Origin: JAFAGX01 sp035622175
GTDB taxonomy: Bacteria > Acidobacteriota > Terriglobia > Terriglobales > Acidobacteriaceae
Direction: 5' to 3'
Assembly (NCBI GenBank): GCA_035622175.1
Contig: DASPVV010000121.1
Location: forward strand, 1-64,000
DNA: 64,000 bases
Shown here one piece after another: positions 33,492 through 42,688 of this stretch (within the stretch, counting starts at the first letter, position 1; each line of letters begins with the position of its first letter). Below the pieces are notes generated by a model that did no database searches, was not told where the DNA came from, and worked only from the letters and a program-made list of their open reading frames with translations. Position numbers and translations under genes: made by a program.

Positions 33492-35720
33492 CTAGTGAGT
33501 CTCCTCTTCCGCGGGAGCTGCGTCGGGAGTATCCAATTTTTGCGTGACCGAGCTCGGAGACACTTCCGGGACCGGCTGAAAATCTCCGGGGTCTCGTCCG
33601 GCCAGCGCCACCTTCATAAAATCAATCCAGATGGGGAGGGCTGCATGGGCTCCGGTCTCCTTTGGCCCCAGCGATTTCTTTTCATCGTAGCCAATCCAAA
33701 CCCCTGCCGTCATGGTGGGCGAAAAGCCGATGAACCACGCGTCGGTAAAGTCATTCGTCGTACCCGTTTTCCCACCTAAGGGATACTTTAGGCTGGCAGC
33801 GGCGACTCCCGTGCCATGGAGCACCACCTCGCGCAACATCGAAGTCATGATACGCGCCGTACGCTCCGCGATCACGTCTCGTACATCCGGAAAGTTCTCC
33901 TCGAGGACGCGGCCTTCGTAGTCGGTCACTTTGGTGATGTAGCGCGGGGTGACGCGGAAGCCATCATTGGGGAAAACGCTGAAGGCGGAGACCTGCTCGA
34001 ACAAGGTGACCTCGGCTGCCCCCAAGGCTACTGGCAGGTACGCGGGTAGATTCGAAGTAATCCCGAAACGATGGGCATAGTCGATGACGGTCTTGATGCC
34101 AACGTTGCTGGCGACCTTCAGGGCGGGAATATTACGGGACTGGGCCAAGGCCCGGCGAAGGGTAATCGTCCCTTCGAACTTCTCATCGTAATTGTGGGGA
34201 ACGTAGGGACCCGAGGGCGTTGGAAAAATCACGGGAGCGTCGAGGATGGTGTCGTCCGGTCGAGCACCCTGATCAATGGCAGCCGTGTACACGTACGGTT
34301 TAAAGGACGAGCCCACCTGGCGCAGAGCCTGGGTGGCACGGTTAAACTTGGATTCCTCAAAGTCCCGTCCCCCCACCATGGCCTTGACGCCTCCGCTGGC
34401 ATTGTCAATCGCGATCAGGCCGCCTTGGGCTCCGGAATCTTGCTCCAGGCTCACGTGCGCTCTCCCCTCGCCCGGGAAAGACACAATCTTCACGTAGACG
34501 ACATCGCCGGCTTTCAAAATATCTTCGAGCTTGTGCCCGGTCCATGCCGCATCGGCCGGGCTAAGGCTTGCTAGGTAACGACCGAATCTTACGGCCGCCG
34601 CGTGGGGCACGACGGAGGTCACCAAAGCGTGAACATAGCTGCCCGGCTCCGGTTCCTCGTCCCAGTCGGGATGTTCATAGGCGGTCAGGGACTGCCCCTC
34701 ACTGACCACATTTTCCAGATGACCTTTCCACCCGTGGCGACGCTCGTAGCCAGCCAAGCCATCGAGGACAGCGCGGTTTGCCGCCCGCTCAAGTTCCACA
34801 TCGAGCGATGTGTAGACTCGAAGTCCGCCTTGGTGCACCTGATCCGCTCCGTAACGGTTTTCAAGATAGCGCCGTACCTCTTCGACGAAGTAGGGCGCGA
34901 GCGAGTTGGGATCGTGCTCGAGCTTCAGACCAAGCGGCCGGTTGCGGGCATCGCTGGCCTGCTTGGCTGTGATCTGCCCATCCTCCAGCATGGCGTTGAT
35001 CACCAGATTGCGTCGCTTGAGAGAGCGATCGGGATGGAGGATCGGGGAATATTGTCCTGGTGCCTTCGGTAACCCTGCCAGAAGCGCTGCTTCCTCGAGG
35101 GCAAGTTGCTTGGCCGGTTTGCTGAAGTAATATTCCGATGCCGCTTCGAATCCGTAAACGCCATGCCCGAGAAAAATTTGGTTGGCGTACAGGGTAAAGA
35201 TCTGTTCCTTGGTGAAGCGGCGCTCGATTTGGATGGCGAGCAAAGCCTCTTCGATTTTTCTCTGAAACGATCGGTCGGGAGAGAGAAACAGATTGCGTGC
35301 CAGCTGCATGGTCAGGGTGGATGCCCCCTGCACCCTGCCGCCGGATTCTATGTCGCGGTACGCAGCTCCGGCGATACGCCACACGTTGACGCCCCAATGG
35401 CGATAAAAGTCCTTGTCTTCGATTGAGATCAGGGCCTCCCGCAGCACGGCGGGAAAATCTTTGTAATTGGCAACCACGCGTCGCTGCAGGGCAAACGAAC
35501 CGATCACACGTCCCTGGTCATCGTAGAGTTCCGTGATTGAACTGGGGCGGTAGTTTTCGAGCTCATCCACTTGCGGCAGGTCTACCGAGTACACCAGAAA
35601 CAATCCCGCAGAGGCACCGCATACGGCAGAAAACAAAACCAGCAACCCGAAGAGCACGCGGCCCATCATCTTCCCTCCGCCTGCTTCGACGGGCGGAAGA
35701 TCTTGATAAATCACGTTCAT
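33492..35720 (-). CDS. Bifunctional penicillin-binding protein 1A (GT51 + transpeptidase)
   Basis: 742 residues. A cytoplasmic tail and one membrane helix (about 18-45) come first. The GT51 glycosyltransferase follows, with the catalytic Glu in EDKDFYRHWGVNVW and QGASTLTMQLARNLFLSPDRS. The transpeptidase domain has SSFK (in RQVGSSFKPYVYT), SRN (LAQSRNIPALK) and KTGT (LGGKTGTTNDFTDAWF). It polymerises and crosslinks peptidoglycan in the periplasm. It lies between the PASTA protein and the S41-like gene on the same strand, suggesting a cell-wall unit. Confidence 0.96.
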   Translation of the reverse strand: MNVIYQDLPPVEAGGGKMMGRVLFGLLVLFSAVCGASAGLFLVYSVDLPQVDELENYRPSSITELYDDQGRVIGSFALQRRVVANYKDFPAVLREALISIEDKDFYRHWGVNVWRIAGAAYRDIESGGRVQGASTLTMQLARNLFLSPDRSFQRKIEEALLAIQIERRFTKEQIFTLYANQIFLGHGVYGFEAASEYYFSKPAKQLALEEAALLAGLPKAPGQYSPILHPDRSLKRRNLVINAMLEDGQITAKQASDARNRPLGLKLEHDPNSLAPYFVEEVRRYLENRYGADQVHQGGLRVYTSLDVELERAANRAVLDGLAGYERRHGWKGHLENVVSEGQSLTAYEHPDWDEEPEPGSYVHALVTSVVPHAAAVRFGRYLASLSPADAAWTGHKLEDILKAGDVVYVKIVSFPGEGRAHVSLEQDSGAQGGLIAIDNASGGVKAMVGGRDFEESKFNRATQALRQVGSSFKPYVYTAAIDQGARPDDTILDAPVIFPTPSGPYVPHNYDEKFEGTITLRRALAQSRNIPALKVASNVGIKTVIDYAHRFGITSNLPAYLPVALGAAEVTLFEQVSAFSVFPNDGFRVTPRYITKVTDYEGRVLEENFPDVRDVIAERTARIMTSMLREVVLHGTGVAAASLKYPLGGKTGTTNDFTDAWFIGFSPTMTAGVWIGYDEKKSLGPKETGAHAALPIWIDFMKVALAGRDPGDFQPVPEVSPSSVTQKLDTPDAAPAEEETH

Positions 35721-35832
35721 GGGGACGTGAAATTAGCATAGCAGGTCTCGCGGGGAAACTCGGGGTGAATTCAGACATCCCGCCTTAGCGGCACCCTACG
35801 CGACAGACCGCAGTCGTGGGTGGTCAAGCCGG

Positions 35833-37050
35833 TTAGCTGGGACGACTCTTTAGCAGTTCGATGGCCTTCTGCAACTGCAGGTCTTCGTCCTGACTCGGCG
35901 GCTTGCGGGTCTGATCGGGCGGAGCTGCGCTTTCATCCTCGTCCGGGAGAGGACCTTCCTCTTCTTCATCGGCTACCACCACATTGGGTGTAACCGCCGA
36001 ATCTTGAAAGGCCTTGCCGCCGGGGCTGTAATACTTCGCCACCGAAAGAATCAAAGCCCCGCCAGCCGGTAATTCGATAACTTTCTGGACCGAACCCTCG
36101 CCAAAGGTTTTGTCTCCCACAACATCGCCGCGAGAGTTTTCCAGGATGGCCGCAGCCACAATCTCAGCTGGGCCCGCCGTTCCCTTATTTACCAGGACTA
36201 CCACCGGCAGACTGGTGACGGCCTTGCTCGGATCGGCGTTGAAGGCCTCGCGGGGATACTTTTGTCCCTGCAGATAGGTAATCGTGCCGTGGTTGAGGAA
36301 AAGGTTGGCGGTGGCAATGCCTTCCGATTCGTCACCTTCGGCGCAGTTGCGCAAGTCTAGAATCAGCTTTTTCGCGCCCTCTTTCTGCAAAACCTTAATC
36401 TTGGCGGCTATCTCTTGCGACTTTCCCTTGCTAAAGGCATCGACTCGGATTTCAGCGATTTCATCGCCCATCATCTTTTCGCTGACCGGGGGGATGCGCA
36501 CGATATCGCGCGTGATGGTGACCTTTTCCGGCTCGGCACGGCCGGCTCGCACCACTGCGACGGTCACGTTTGAGCCCGGTTGACCAGCCAACTGGTTGCG
36601 CAGCTCCGCGAGTGACATCTCGCGAGTACTCTTCCCATCGATCGCCTCGAGAATCTCCGTATCTTGGATACCCGCCTTATCGGCCGGACCTCCGGGGATG
36701 ACGGAAATGACAGCCGCATAACCAAACCGCTTGGAAATCGCCGCACCGATATCCGCCCTGGCCTCACCCTGATGGGACTGGTAATCCTTGTATTCAGCCG
36801 CAGTTAGATAGCTCGAATCCGCATCCAGTGATTCCAGCAATCCATGCAGCGCACCGTCGGTGACCATGGGGATGTTCGGGTCTTCGACATAATCGCTGCG
36901 TACGCGCGAAAGCACTTCGCTGTAGACCTGAAGTTGTCGATAGGCGCCCTCGTTGCTTGACGCCCGCACACCGTCCATACCCCCCGCGACCATGAACAAG
37001 AGCACGGCCGCCGAAGGAAGAAGAATTGCAACCTTTAGTTTTGTGGACAT
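35833..37050 (-). CDS. S41 (C-terminal processing peptidase)-like protein lacking catalytic residues
   Basis: 405 residues: a signal or membrane anchor (LKVAILLPSAAVLLFMVAGG), an N-terminal helical part, a PDZ domain (about 90-180: GAAISKRFGYAAVISVIPGGPADKAGI) and the S41 core. In CtpA/Tsp the catalytic Ser sits in SASASEI and the Lys 25 residues later in TFGKG. Here the matching segments are KGTAGPAEI and KTFGEGSVQ, putting Gly at 293 and Glu at 318. The usual LRNNPGG is LRNCAEG. The fold is kept (VLVNKG; ILSVAKYYSPGG), so this looks like a folded pseudoprotease. It ends with an acidic, disordered tail. Neighbouring PBP1A suggests an envelope regulatory or scaffold role. Confidence 0.9.
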   Translation of the reverse strand: MSTKLKVAILLPSAAVLLFMVAGGMDGVRASSNEGAYRQLQVYSEVLSRVRSDYVEDPNIPMVTDGALHGLLESLDADSSYLTAAEYKDYQSHQGEARADIGAAISKRFGYAAVISVIPGGPADKAGIQDTEILEAIDGKSTREMSLAELRNQLAGQPGSNVTVAVVRAGRAEPEKVTITRDIVRIPPVSEKMMGDEIAEIRVDAFSKGKSQEIAAKIKVLQKEGAKKLILDLRNCAEGDESEGIATANLFLNHGTITYLQGQKYPREAFNADPSKAVTSLPVVVLVNKGTAGPAEIVAAAILENSRGDVVGDKTFGEGSVQKVIELPAGGALILSVAKYYSPGGKAFQDSAVTPNVVVADEEEEGPLPDEDESAAPPDQTRKPPSQDEDLQLQKAIELLKSRPS

Positions 37051-37559
37051 CGAGATGGTCTTCTTTAAAGAGAGAATGACTACCGAACTCTTCCTATTAT
37101 ACCTGTTGGATGCAGGTTCCTATCGCTAGGCTCAGCAAAATCCGCCAGTCGTCAGTAACCAGCGAGAAACGAGCCCGGGGGGCGCCACGACCCCAAAGCT
37201 TGGCAGCTAACCTCGGCAGAGCCGGAAGATACGCAGATTGCCCCTGAGCTGGCGACGTTGGCGAAGGAAACGAAGTGACCAAGCGATAGAGAATCCCCCC
37301 GCGCCGACCGAACCCGTTTTGAGCTGGTAGGTTCCCGCAAACCAAAGCTACCGCTCCTTTCCTTCGCTTTCTTTTCGTATCCCTGCGCCTTAATGCAACC
37401 GGCATGTCGTTCTTACTACGAACTGTCGATCGGAGAGAATAGGTCGGGGGTCGGCCCGTCGGGTGTGCCTGATCGGGCAGCACCAAAAGCGGCAACGGGA
37501 CAGCGGTGGCGCCGAGACCGAGGCGAGCCGGGGGCAGGAGGCGGTCTCGGACCCAACAA
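37051..37559 (-). other. Upstream region of the S41-like gene
   Basis: About 510 bases. Reading the minus strand, TATAAT (37101-37096) lies about 45 bases before the S41-like ATG and is a good -10 box; the -35 is weak. The rest contains long frames on both strands with odd composition and no recognisable domain or ribosome site, so I call no gene. Confidence 0.4.
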
Positions 37560-38264
37560 TCACAACGGCGACAGTTCGTCCTCGTGTTCTCGCTGTGTCG
37601 GGTGAGCAAACCTCGCCTCGAGGAAGCGTTTGGCCAGCTCCTGGCCGCCCAGCCCAAAGGCCAGAGCCAGGCCAAACAGCAACGCCCCAAAGATCAGGCC
37701 GAAGGCGATGAGAACCGTCTGTTCCGCCAAGCCGAGCTCCTCAAACGCCATCGACACACTCAGCACGGTGATGAGGATGCGCACCGTCGAACTGATGAGC
37801 TTGGGGGACGGGGACCCGGCATTGACCGCGGCCAACAGGGCGGCGCGGGAAAAGAAGCTGGCCGCCAGCAGGCCGAAGAAGATCAAGCAGACCGCGGCTA
37901 CCAATCGCGGTAAGTACGCAACCAGCTTCGAAATATGGGGTTCGAGACCGACAATGCCCAAAACGTTCACGCCCACCAGGATGAAACCAATCCATGCCAC
38001 CCAGAAGACGAACCGGCTTAGCAACTCGGTCGAGGATGGCAGGGCGGTGCGCCGCAGAAATTGGCTGGCTCCGGCATCGTCGGAAAATCGATCGAACTTG
38101 ACCAAACGCAGAATGCTGCGGCAGATAACCTCAATGATCCAGGCGGCCAGACCGCCAATTACTACCGTGATCAGGGTCACCAGCAGTCGGGGCAGAAATT
38201 GGGCTACACTGCGAACAATTTCTTGCGTGGCCTGGCTTAATTCAACTACGAACTTGTCCCACAT
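37560..38264 (-). CDS. Channel-like TM-helix-repeat membrane protein
   Basis: 234 residues with five predicted membrane helices: LPRLLVTLITVVIGGLAAWI, FVFWVAWIGFILVGVNVLGI, LVAYLPRLVAAVCLIFFGLL, VRILITVLSVSMAFEEL and IAFGLIFGALLFGLALAFGLGG. The alternation of helix and short linker with repeated SRxxLL... blocks matches the conserved TM-helix repeat family related to small mechanosensitive channels, but the MscS beta domain is absent. It starts six bases after the glycosyltransferase stop, so it is cotranscribed with it and with TreS; this fits an osmotic-stress role. Confidence 0.8.
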   Translation of the reverse strand: MWDKFVVELSQATQEIVRSVAQFLPRLLVTLITVVIGGLAAWIIEVICRSILRLVKFDRFSDDAGASQFLRRTALPSSTELLSRFVFWVAWIGFILVGVNVLGIVGLEPHISKLVAYLPRLVAAVCLIFFGLLAASFFSRAALLAAVNAGSPSPKLISSTVRILITVLSVSMAFEELGLAEQTVLIAFGLIFGALLFGLALAFGLGGQELAKRFLEARFAHPTQREHEDELSPL

Positions 38265-38270
38265 ATGACC

Positions 38271-39536
38271 TCACCTCCTGCCGTCCCACAAATCTCCCAG
38301 GTACGGCTTGAACTTCTCAAACGTCAGACACAGAGCTTCGACATTGCGTTCCACTTCCTCCCCTTGGGAGTCACGGTTTTCCGCCAAAAACGTGTAGGCC
38401 CTCCCTCGGTATAGCGGGGCCAAAGCTTGGATGATGTGATCGCGGTTGAGGACTGCGCGGTGATAGGAGGCAGCAAATTCATAGACCGTTTTTACCCATA
38501 GCTCATCGCAATAACAGAAATCTTGTTCCGCTCGAGAGGCCAGCAGTTGCAACTCCTGGAGGGTGGCTTGGGAAACGATTGAATTCAACAGAGGCGACAG
38601 TTCATCCACTCCGCTGCGGAACAGATCGTATAAGCGTTTGCGATTGATCCGCAACGGCTCGAGGGTGACCTCGGGCTGACCCCCCAGAACCGGGACAGGC
38701 TCGGAGGAAACGTTCGATCTCCAGGCAGGATAGTGATCCAAGGAGAAAAACAGCGGTCCCACGCCCTCCCGCAGAGCATCCACCACATCGGCGGGTGGAT
38801 TGTTTTGTGCCCGGGTCTTGCTGCCGAGCAGCGCCTGCGCCAGTTTGAAGCCGCTGGTGATGGCGGAAATCGTCAGATAGAGCTTCGCCCCGTCCTGCTC
38901 TGCCTCCTCCACCCAACCTTCCTGGCCAAAAAGGTGAGTGGCCAGGCGTCCTGAGAAAGCAAACTCGGAGGGATAAGGTTCCCGGACCTGCTTGGCATAC
39001 AGGGCTCGGGTCATGGGGTATACCAGGTTGCGCACCAGCAGTCCATCAAACTTATGGCGGTGGTACACCGGTGTCACCAGGTCAAAATCCTCCTGGACCG
39101 GCTGCAACAAGTGAGCGATCCATTCCGGCTCGATGTTGGTGGAATCGGCGGAAATGACCGCGCACGCCGAACAATGCAGCAAGTCGGCAGCCCCCAGAAT
39201 GGCATAAAGCCCGCGGCCGGAGGTCGGGCCTCCGCCATAGCGCGCACTGATCGAGTGCAGGGTGCGCAAGGCGTGGGGGTTGGCGGCGGGCTGCAGGTCA
39301 TTGATCGAGGCTGCCCGCACCAGCTCTTGCGTGTTGTCCTGTGAACCTCCATCCGCATTGAGGATGACCGCTCGCTGGCGGGGAAAATATTTCACCAGGC
39401 CGGCGCGAACCGCTTGTACGATCTGCCCAATGGTGGCAGCGTCGTTGTATGTAGGCACACCCACGATCAGGTCCACTTCGCCCACATTCATCAACTCATG
39501 AAGAAAATCATCCGTGAGAATGCTTTCCTCGGCCAA
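38271..39536 (-). CDS. GT-A glycosyltransferase next to trehalose synthase
   Basis: 421 residues. The N-terminus is a nucleotide-sugar binding GT-A fold: VDLIVGVPTYNDAATIGQIV, AVILNADGGSQDNTQELV, then SGRGLYAILGAADLL and a D-x-S variant of the metal motif (ISADSTNIEPEW), followed by DLVTPVYHRHKFDG. The C-terminal 170 residues are helical. The pattern resembles glucosyl/mannosyl-3-phosphoglycerate synthases (compatible-solute makers), but I cannot fix donor or acceptor. It is placed between TreS (81 bases upstream) and a channel-like protein (6 bases downstream), which supports a role in solute metabolism. Confidence 0.8.
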   Translation of the reverse strand: MAEESILTDDFLHELMNVGEVDLIVGVPTYNDAATIGQIVQAVRAGLVKYFPRQRAVILNADGGSQDNTQELVRAASINDLQPAANPHALRTLHSISARYGGGPTSGRGLYAILGAADLLHCSACAVISADSTNIEPEWIAHLLQPVQEDFDLVTPVYHRHKFDGLLVRNLVYPMTRALYAKQVREPYPSEFAFSGRLATHLFGQEGWVEEAEQDGAKLYLTISAITSGFKLAQALLGSKTRAQNNPPADVVDALREGVGPLFFSLDHYPAWRSNVSSEPVPVLGGQPEVTLEPLRINRKRLYDLFRSGVDELSPLLNSIVSQATLQELQLLASRAEQDFCYCDELWVKTVYEFAASYHRAVLNRDHIIQALAPLYRGRAYTFLAENRDSQGEEVERNVEALCLTFEKFKPYLGDLWDGRR

Positions 39537-39617
39537 CCAAAACCCTCCAAAGCCCCCATCAATCGCAAGTCAGCCCCTAGCTCAGACTCGAGCCTCCGCA
39601 CCCCTCGGGGCACGCCT

Positions 39618-41258
39618 TCAGACTCTCCTCAGCCGAAACCAGTAGAACTGGTAGGGTCCCATGGTCAAAAGATACGGCAGATCTCCGATGCGCGGGAAGA
39701 TATTGCGACCAAACATCTCAATCAGGATGTTGCCCTTGTAGGCACGTAGATCCAACTCGACCGCCTGGGCGGAATCGGAAAGATTATTCACCGCCAGCAT
39801 CGTCTCCTTTCCCAACTTCCGCACATAGGCGAGGACGCGATGATTGGCCGGGTAAAGGAACTCGATCGACCCCCGGCCAAACACGGGACTGGATTTGCGC
39901 ACCGCCAGGAGGCGCTTCATCCAGGAGAGCAGCGAGTGTTCGAACCTTTTTTGGGAAGCCACGTTCACCGCCTGGTAGCCGTAGACCGGATTGAGCATGA
40001 GGGGGGAGAAGAGCTTTTCCGGGTCGGCCAAGGAAAATCCCCCGTTCCACCCTCCGTCCCATTGCATCGGAGTGCGCACCCCATTGCGATCCCCCAAATT
40101 GACGTTGTCACCCATGCCGATTTCATCGCCATAATAAATAATGGGAGTACCGGGAAGCGACATCAGCATGCCGTTCATGAGCTCGATTCGCCGGCGGTCG
40201 TTGTCAAGCAGCGGAGCGAGGCGGCGGCGAATCCCGAGATTCAAGCGCATGCTAGGATCACGGGCATATTCGTCGTACATGTAGTCCCGCTCCATATCCG
40301 TGACCATCTCGAGCGTCAGTTCGTCATGATTGCGAAGAAACAGACACCACTGGCAAGTCGGCGGAATCCCCGGGGTGCGCTGCAGGATTTCAGTGATCGG
40401 CTTGCGGTCCTCGAGCTTTAACCCCATAAACATCCGGGGCATGAGGGGGAAGTGGAAAGCCATGTGGAACTCGTCGCCCAAGCTGAAATAAGGACCTAGA
40501 TCCTCCGGCCACTGGTTGGCTTCGGCGAGAAACATCTTCCCCGGAAACTCCCGATCCAGGCGCGCGCGGTAGTCTTTGAGCACGGCGTGGGTCTCGGCCA
40601 GATTCTCGCAATTGGTGCCCTCCCTTTCAATCAGATAGGGGACAGCATCCAGCCGGAACCCATCGACTCCCATGCGCAGCCAAAAGCGCATCACCTCCCA
40701 CATCTCCTCCCGAACGGCAGGGTTGTCGTAATTAAGATCGGGCTGATGGCTGAAGAAGCGATGCCAGTAATACTGCTTCGAAACCGGGTCCCAGGCCCAG
40801 TTGGAGAGCTCCGTGTCCAAAAATATGATGCGCGTCCCCTGATATCGGGTATCCGTGTCACTCCACACATACCAGTCTCGGCGCGGGTTATCGCGGGAGC
40901 TTCGCGATTGTTGAAACCAGGCGTGCTGATCGGAAGTATGATTCAGCACCATCTCGATCACGACCCGGATGCCGCGAGCATGCGCCGCCTCGAGAAAACC
41001 CTTGAAATCGTCGAGCGTGCCGTAACTGGGATGAACCGAGCGGTAATCCGAGATGTCGTACCCGTCATCCCGCAGGGGAGAGGGAAAAAACGGCATGAGC
41101 CAAAGCGTGTTGATGCCGAGGTCTTGGAGATAGTCGAGCTTCTGGGCCAGCCCGAGAAAATCCCCAATCCCATCGCCCGAACTATCCTGAAAGGACCGCA
41201 CGTGGACCTGATAAATGAGTGCGTCCTTGTACCACTGTGGGTCTTGCGAAAGCGGCAC
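39618..41258 (-). CDS. treS: Trehalose synthase (maltose alpha-D-glucosyltransferase), GH13
   Basis: The start is taken as GTG 41258, 546 residues, because a promoter-like element lies inside the longer frame (TTG 41333), and the GH13 fold begins right after (PQWYKDALIYQVHVRSFQDSSGDG). The catalytic nucleophile Asp is in DGFRLDAVPYL, the acid/base Glu in MFLAEANQWPED and the transition-state Asp in FLRNHDELTLEM. TreS-specific blocks (GINTLWLMPFFPSPLRDDGYD; LGDRNGVRTPMQWD) are present. It interconverts maltose and trehalose. No maltokinase domain is fused. It is part of the kinase, sigma factor and glycosyltransferase gene run. Confidence 0.94.
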   Translation of the reverse strand: MPLSQDPQWYKDALIYQVHVRSFQDSSGDGIGDFLGLAQKLDYLQDLGINTLWLMPFFPSPLRDDGYDISDYRSVHPSYGTLDDFKGFLEAAHARGIRVVIEMVLNHTSDQHAWFQQSRSSRDNPRRDWYVWSDTDTRYQGTRIIFLDTELSNWAWDPVSKQYYWHRFFSHQPDLNYDNPAVREEMWEVMRFWLRMGVDGFRLDAVPYLIEREGTNCENLAETHAVLKDYRARLDREFPGKMFLAEANQWPEDLGPYFSLGDEFHMAFHFPLMPRMFMGLKLEDRKPITEILQRTPGIPPTCQWCLFLRNHDELTLEMVTDMERDYMYDEYARDPSMRLNLGIRRRLAPLLDNDRRRIELMNGMLMSLPGTPIIYYGDEIGMGDNVNLGDRNGVRTPMQWDGGWNGGFSLADPEKLFSPLMLNPVYGYQAVNVASQKRFEHSLLSWMKRLLAVRKSSPVFGRGSIEFLYPANHRVLAYVRKLGKETMLAVNNLSDSAQAVELDLRAYKGNILIEMFGRNIFPRIGDLPYLLTMGPYQFYWFRLRRV

Positions 41259-41303
41259 GAGTACCCCAAGGCGAAGACAACAAGCAATGCAAGATTTTTT
41301 ACC

Positions 41304-41333
41304 AGTATAGCTTGAAGGCGGCTCTGGCCCCAA
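41304..41333 (-). promoter_or_regulatory. Putative internal promoter for treS
   Basis: Reading the minus strand, TTGGGG (41333-41328) and TATACT (41309-41304) are separated by 18 bases. A start near 41297 would sit in the gap between the sigma factor stop and the GTG 41258 chosen for treS. It would allow treS, the glycosyltransferase and the channel gene to be expressed separately from the regulators. Confidence 0.4.
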
Positions 41334-41344
41334 CCGAGACAGGC

Positions 41345-41974
41345 TTAGCGGAATTCAGCGAGTTCGGTGCGCAACTTGTGGGTGGCGCGGAAGAGCGTGT
41401 TCTTAATGGTTCCTTCGCTGGTATGCAGAATGCCGGCCACGGTTCGCAGCCGTAACCCGTGGTAATGCTTGAGTTCAAAGACCATCCGTTCGCGCGGCGA
41501 GAGCCTCTCCATCGCCCGCCGAATTGAGCCTCGCAATTCCCGACTCATCATATTTCGCTCCGGGCTCACGGCGGCACGTTGATCGGCGATACGGTCGAGG
41601 ATGGGCTCTTGCTCTCCGTCGTAGGATACCGTGGCCGTCAGGTCGCGGGCCCGCGCCGCGCGCTTGCGCAGATGATCGAGACAGAGGTTCGTCACAATGC
41701 GGTAGATCCAGGTGTAAAAGGAGCACTCGAAACGAAAGCTGCTCAGATTGACATAGGCACGCAGAAACGCCTCCTGGAACACATCCTGCCCATCTTCTCT
41801 CGAGCCGGTGAGGTGGACGGCAAGCCGCAGGACGGCCCGGTCGTACTGGCGCACCAGCTCTTCGAAGGCGCCGGCATTCCCCAGTTGCGCCTGGCGGATC
41901 AGCCACGAGTTGTCCACACGGCCCGAGTTCGTCCACTCGCGCTCGCCGCCTCCAAGCGGTAATGCGTTTTCCAC
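41345..41974 (-). CDS. ECF-type RNA polymerase sigma factor
   Basis: 209 residues with region 2 (AGAFEELVRQYDRAVLRLAVHL; DVFQEAFLRAYVNLSSFR; FYTWIYRIVTNLCLDHLRKR) and region 4 (RAMERLSPRERMVFELKHYHG, then LRTVAGILHTSEGTIKNTLFRATHKLR). It belongs to the extracytoplasmic function group. There is no adjacent anti-sigma gene; instead the upstream neighbours are a response regulator (15 bases) and a histidine kinase. It may be activated by expression from that two-component system and read promoters of stress genes such as treS. Confidence 0.94.
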   Translation of the reverse strand: MENALPLGGGEREWTNSGRVDNSWLIRQAQLGNAGAFEELVRQYDRAVLRLAVHLTGSREDGQDVFQEAFLRAYVNLSSFRFECSFYTWIYRIVTNLCLDHLRKRAARARDLTATVSYDGEQEPILDRIADQRAAVSPERNMMSRELRGSIRRAMERLSPRERMVFELKHYHGLRLRTVAGILHTSEGTIKNTLFRATHKLRTELAEFR

Positions 41975-41989
41975 TCGTCCTCCTGCCTT

Positions 41990-42670
41990 TCAACCGACAA
42001 ACTTATATCCCGTGCCGTGCACGGTTAAGATGAAGCGCGGCTCATCGGGCTTGGGTTCAACTTTCTGCCGCAGCCGCACGATATGAGCGTCCACCGTGCG
42101 GGTCGTGGGAAAATGCGCATAGCCCCAGACTTCTTCGAGCAACCGATCTCGGCTTAAAGTCTCCCCCGGATGGTGAAGAAAATATTTCAAGAGCTCGAAT
42201 TCCTTGGATGAGAAGTCCACTTCCTTGCCCCGCTTCGAAACCCGGCAACTGCGCAGGTTGACCTCCACCTCGCCGAACGCATACTGCTCCGCCGGCCGCG
42301 CACTGATCCCGGCGCGCCGCAGCACAGCCTTCACCCGCGCCAACAATTCCCGAATGGAAAAGGGCTTGGTGATGTAGTCGTCCGCGCCCAACTCGAGCCC
42401 CACGACCTTGTCCACCTCCTGCCCACGGGCAGTGAGCATGATGACCGGAATGGCGGGCTTCTTGGCCTTGAGCTGCTTGCACACGTCCAGTCCCGACATG
42501 CGCGGCATCATGACATCCAGAATCACCAGATCCGGACCCTCACTGAGCGCCCGCTCCAGTCCGGACACCCCGTCGAGAGCACTGATGACTTGATAGCCTT
42601 CGAATTCGAAGTTGTCGCGCAGCCCAGCCACCATATTGGGCTCGTCCTCGACAATCAGGATCTTGGCCAT
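41990..42670 (-). CDS. OmpR/PhoB-family response regulator
   Basis: 226 residues. The receiver domain has the acidic pocket (VEDEPNM), phospho-Asp in LVILDVMMPRMSG, Thr in VIMLTARG and Lys in DDYITKPFSI. The winged-helix output domain is FGEVEVNLRSCRVSKRG to VDAHIVRLRQKVEPKP, ending GTGYKFVG. It lies 18 bases after the histidine kinase and 15 bases before the sigma factor, so the three are cotranscribed. Tandem GGTAAAAA repeats upstream of the kinase gene are a possible autoregulatory site. Confidence 0.96.
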   Translation of the reverse strand: MAKILIVEDEPNMVAGLRDNFEFEGYQVISALDGVSGLERALSEGPDLVILDVMMPRMSGLDVCKQLKAKKPAIPVIMLTARGQEVDKVVGLELGADDYITKPFSIRELLARVKAVLRRAGISARPAEQYAFGEVEVNLRSCRVSKRGKEVDFSSKEFELLKYFLHHPGETLSRDRLLEEVWGYAHFPTTRTVDAHIVRLRQKVEPKPDEPRFILTVHGTGYKFVG

Positions 42671-42688
42671 GACTCCAATTTCTCCAAA

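Noticed and set aside
37097..37690. 197-codon minus-strand frame upstream of the S41-like gene
   Set aside because: It overlaps the end of the channel-like gene in another frame and has no domain or start signal.
39618..41333. TTG 41333 as the TreS start
   Set aside because: A promoter-like element lies within the extra 25 codons and the family fold begins right after GTG 41258.
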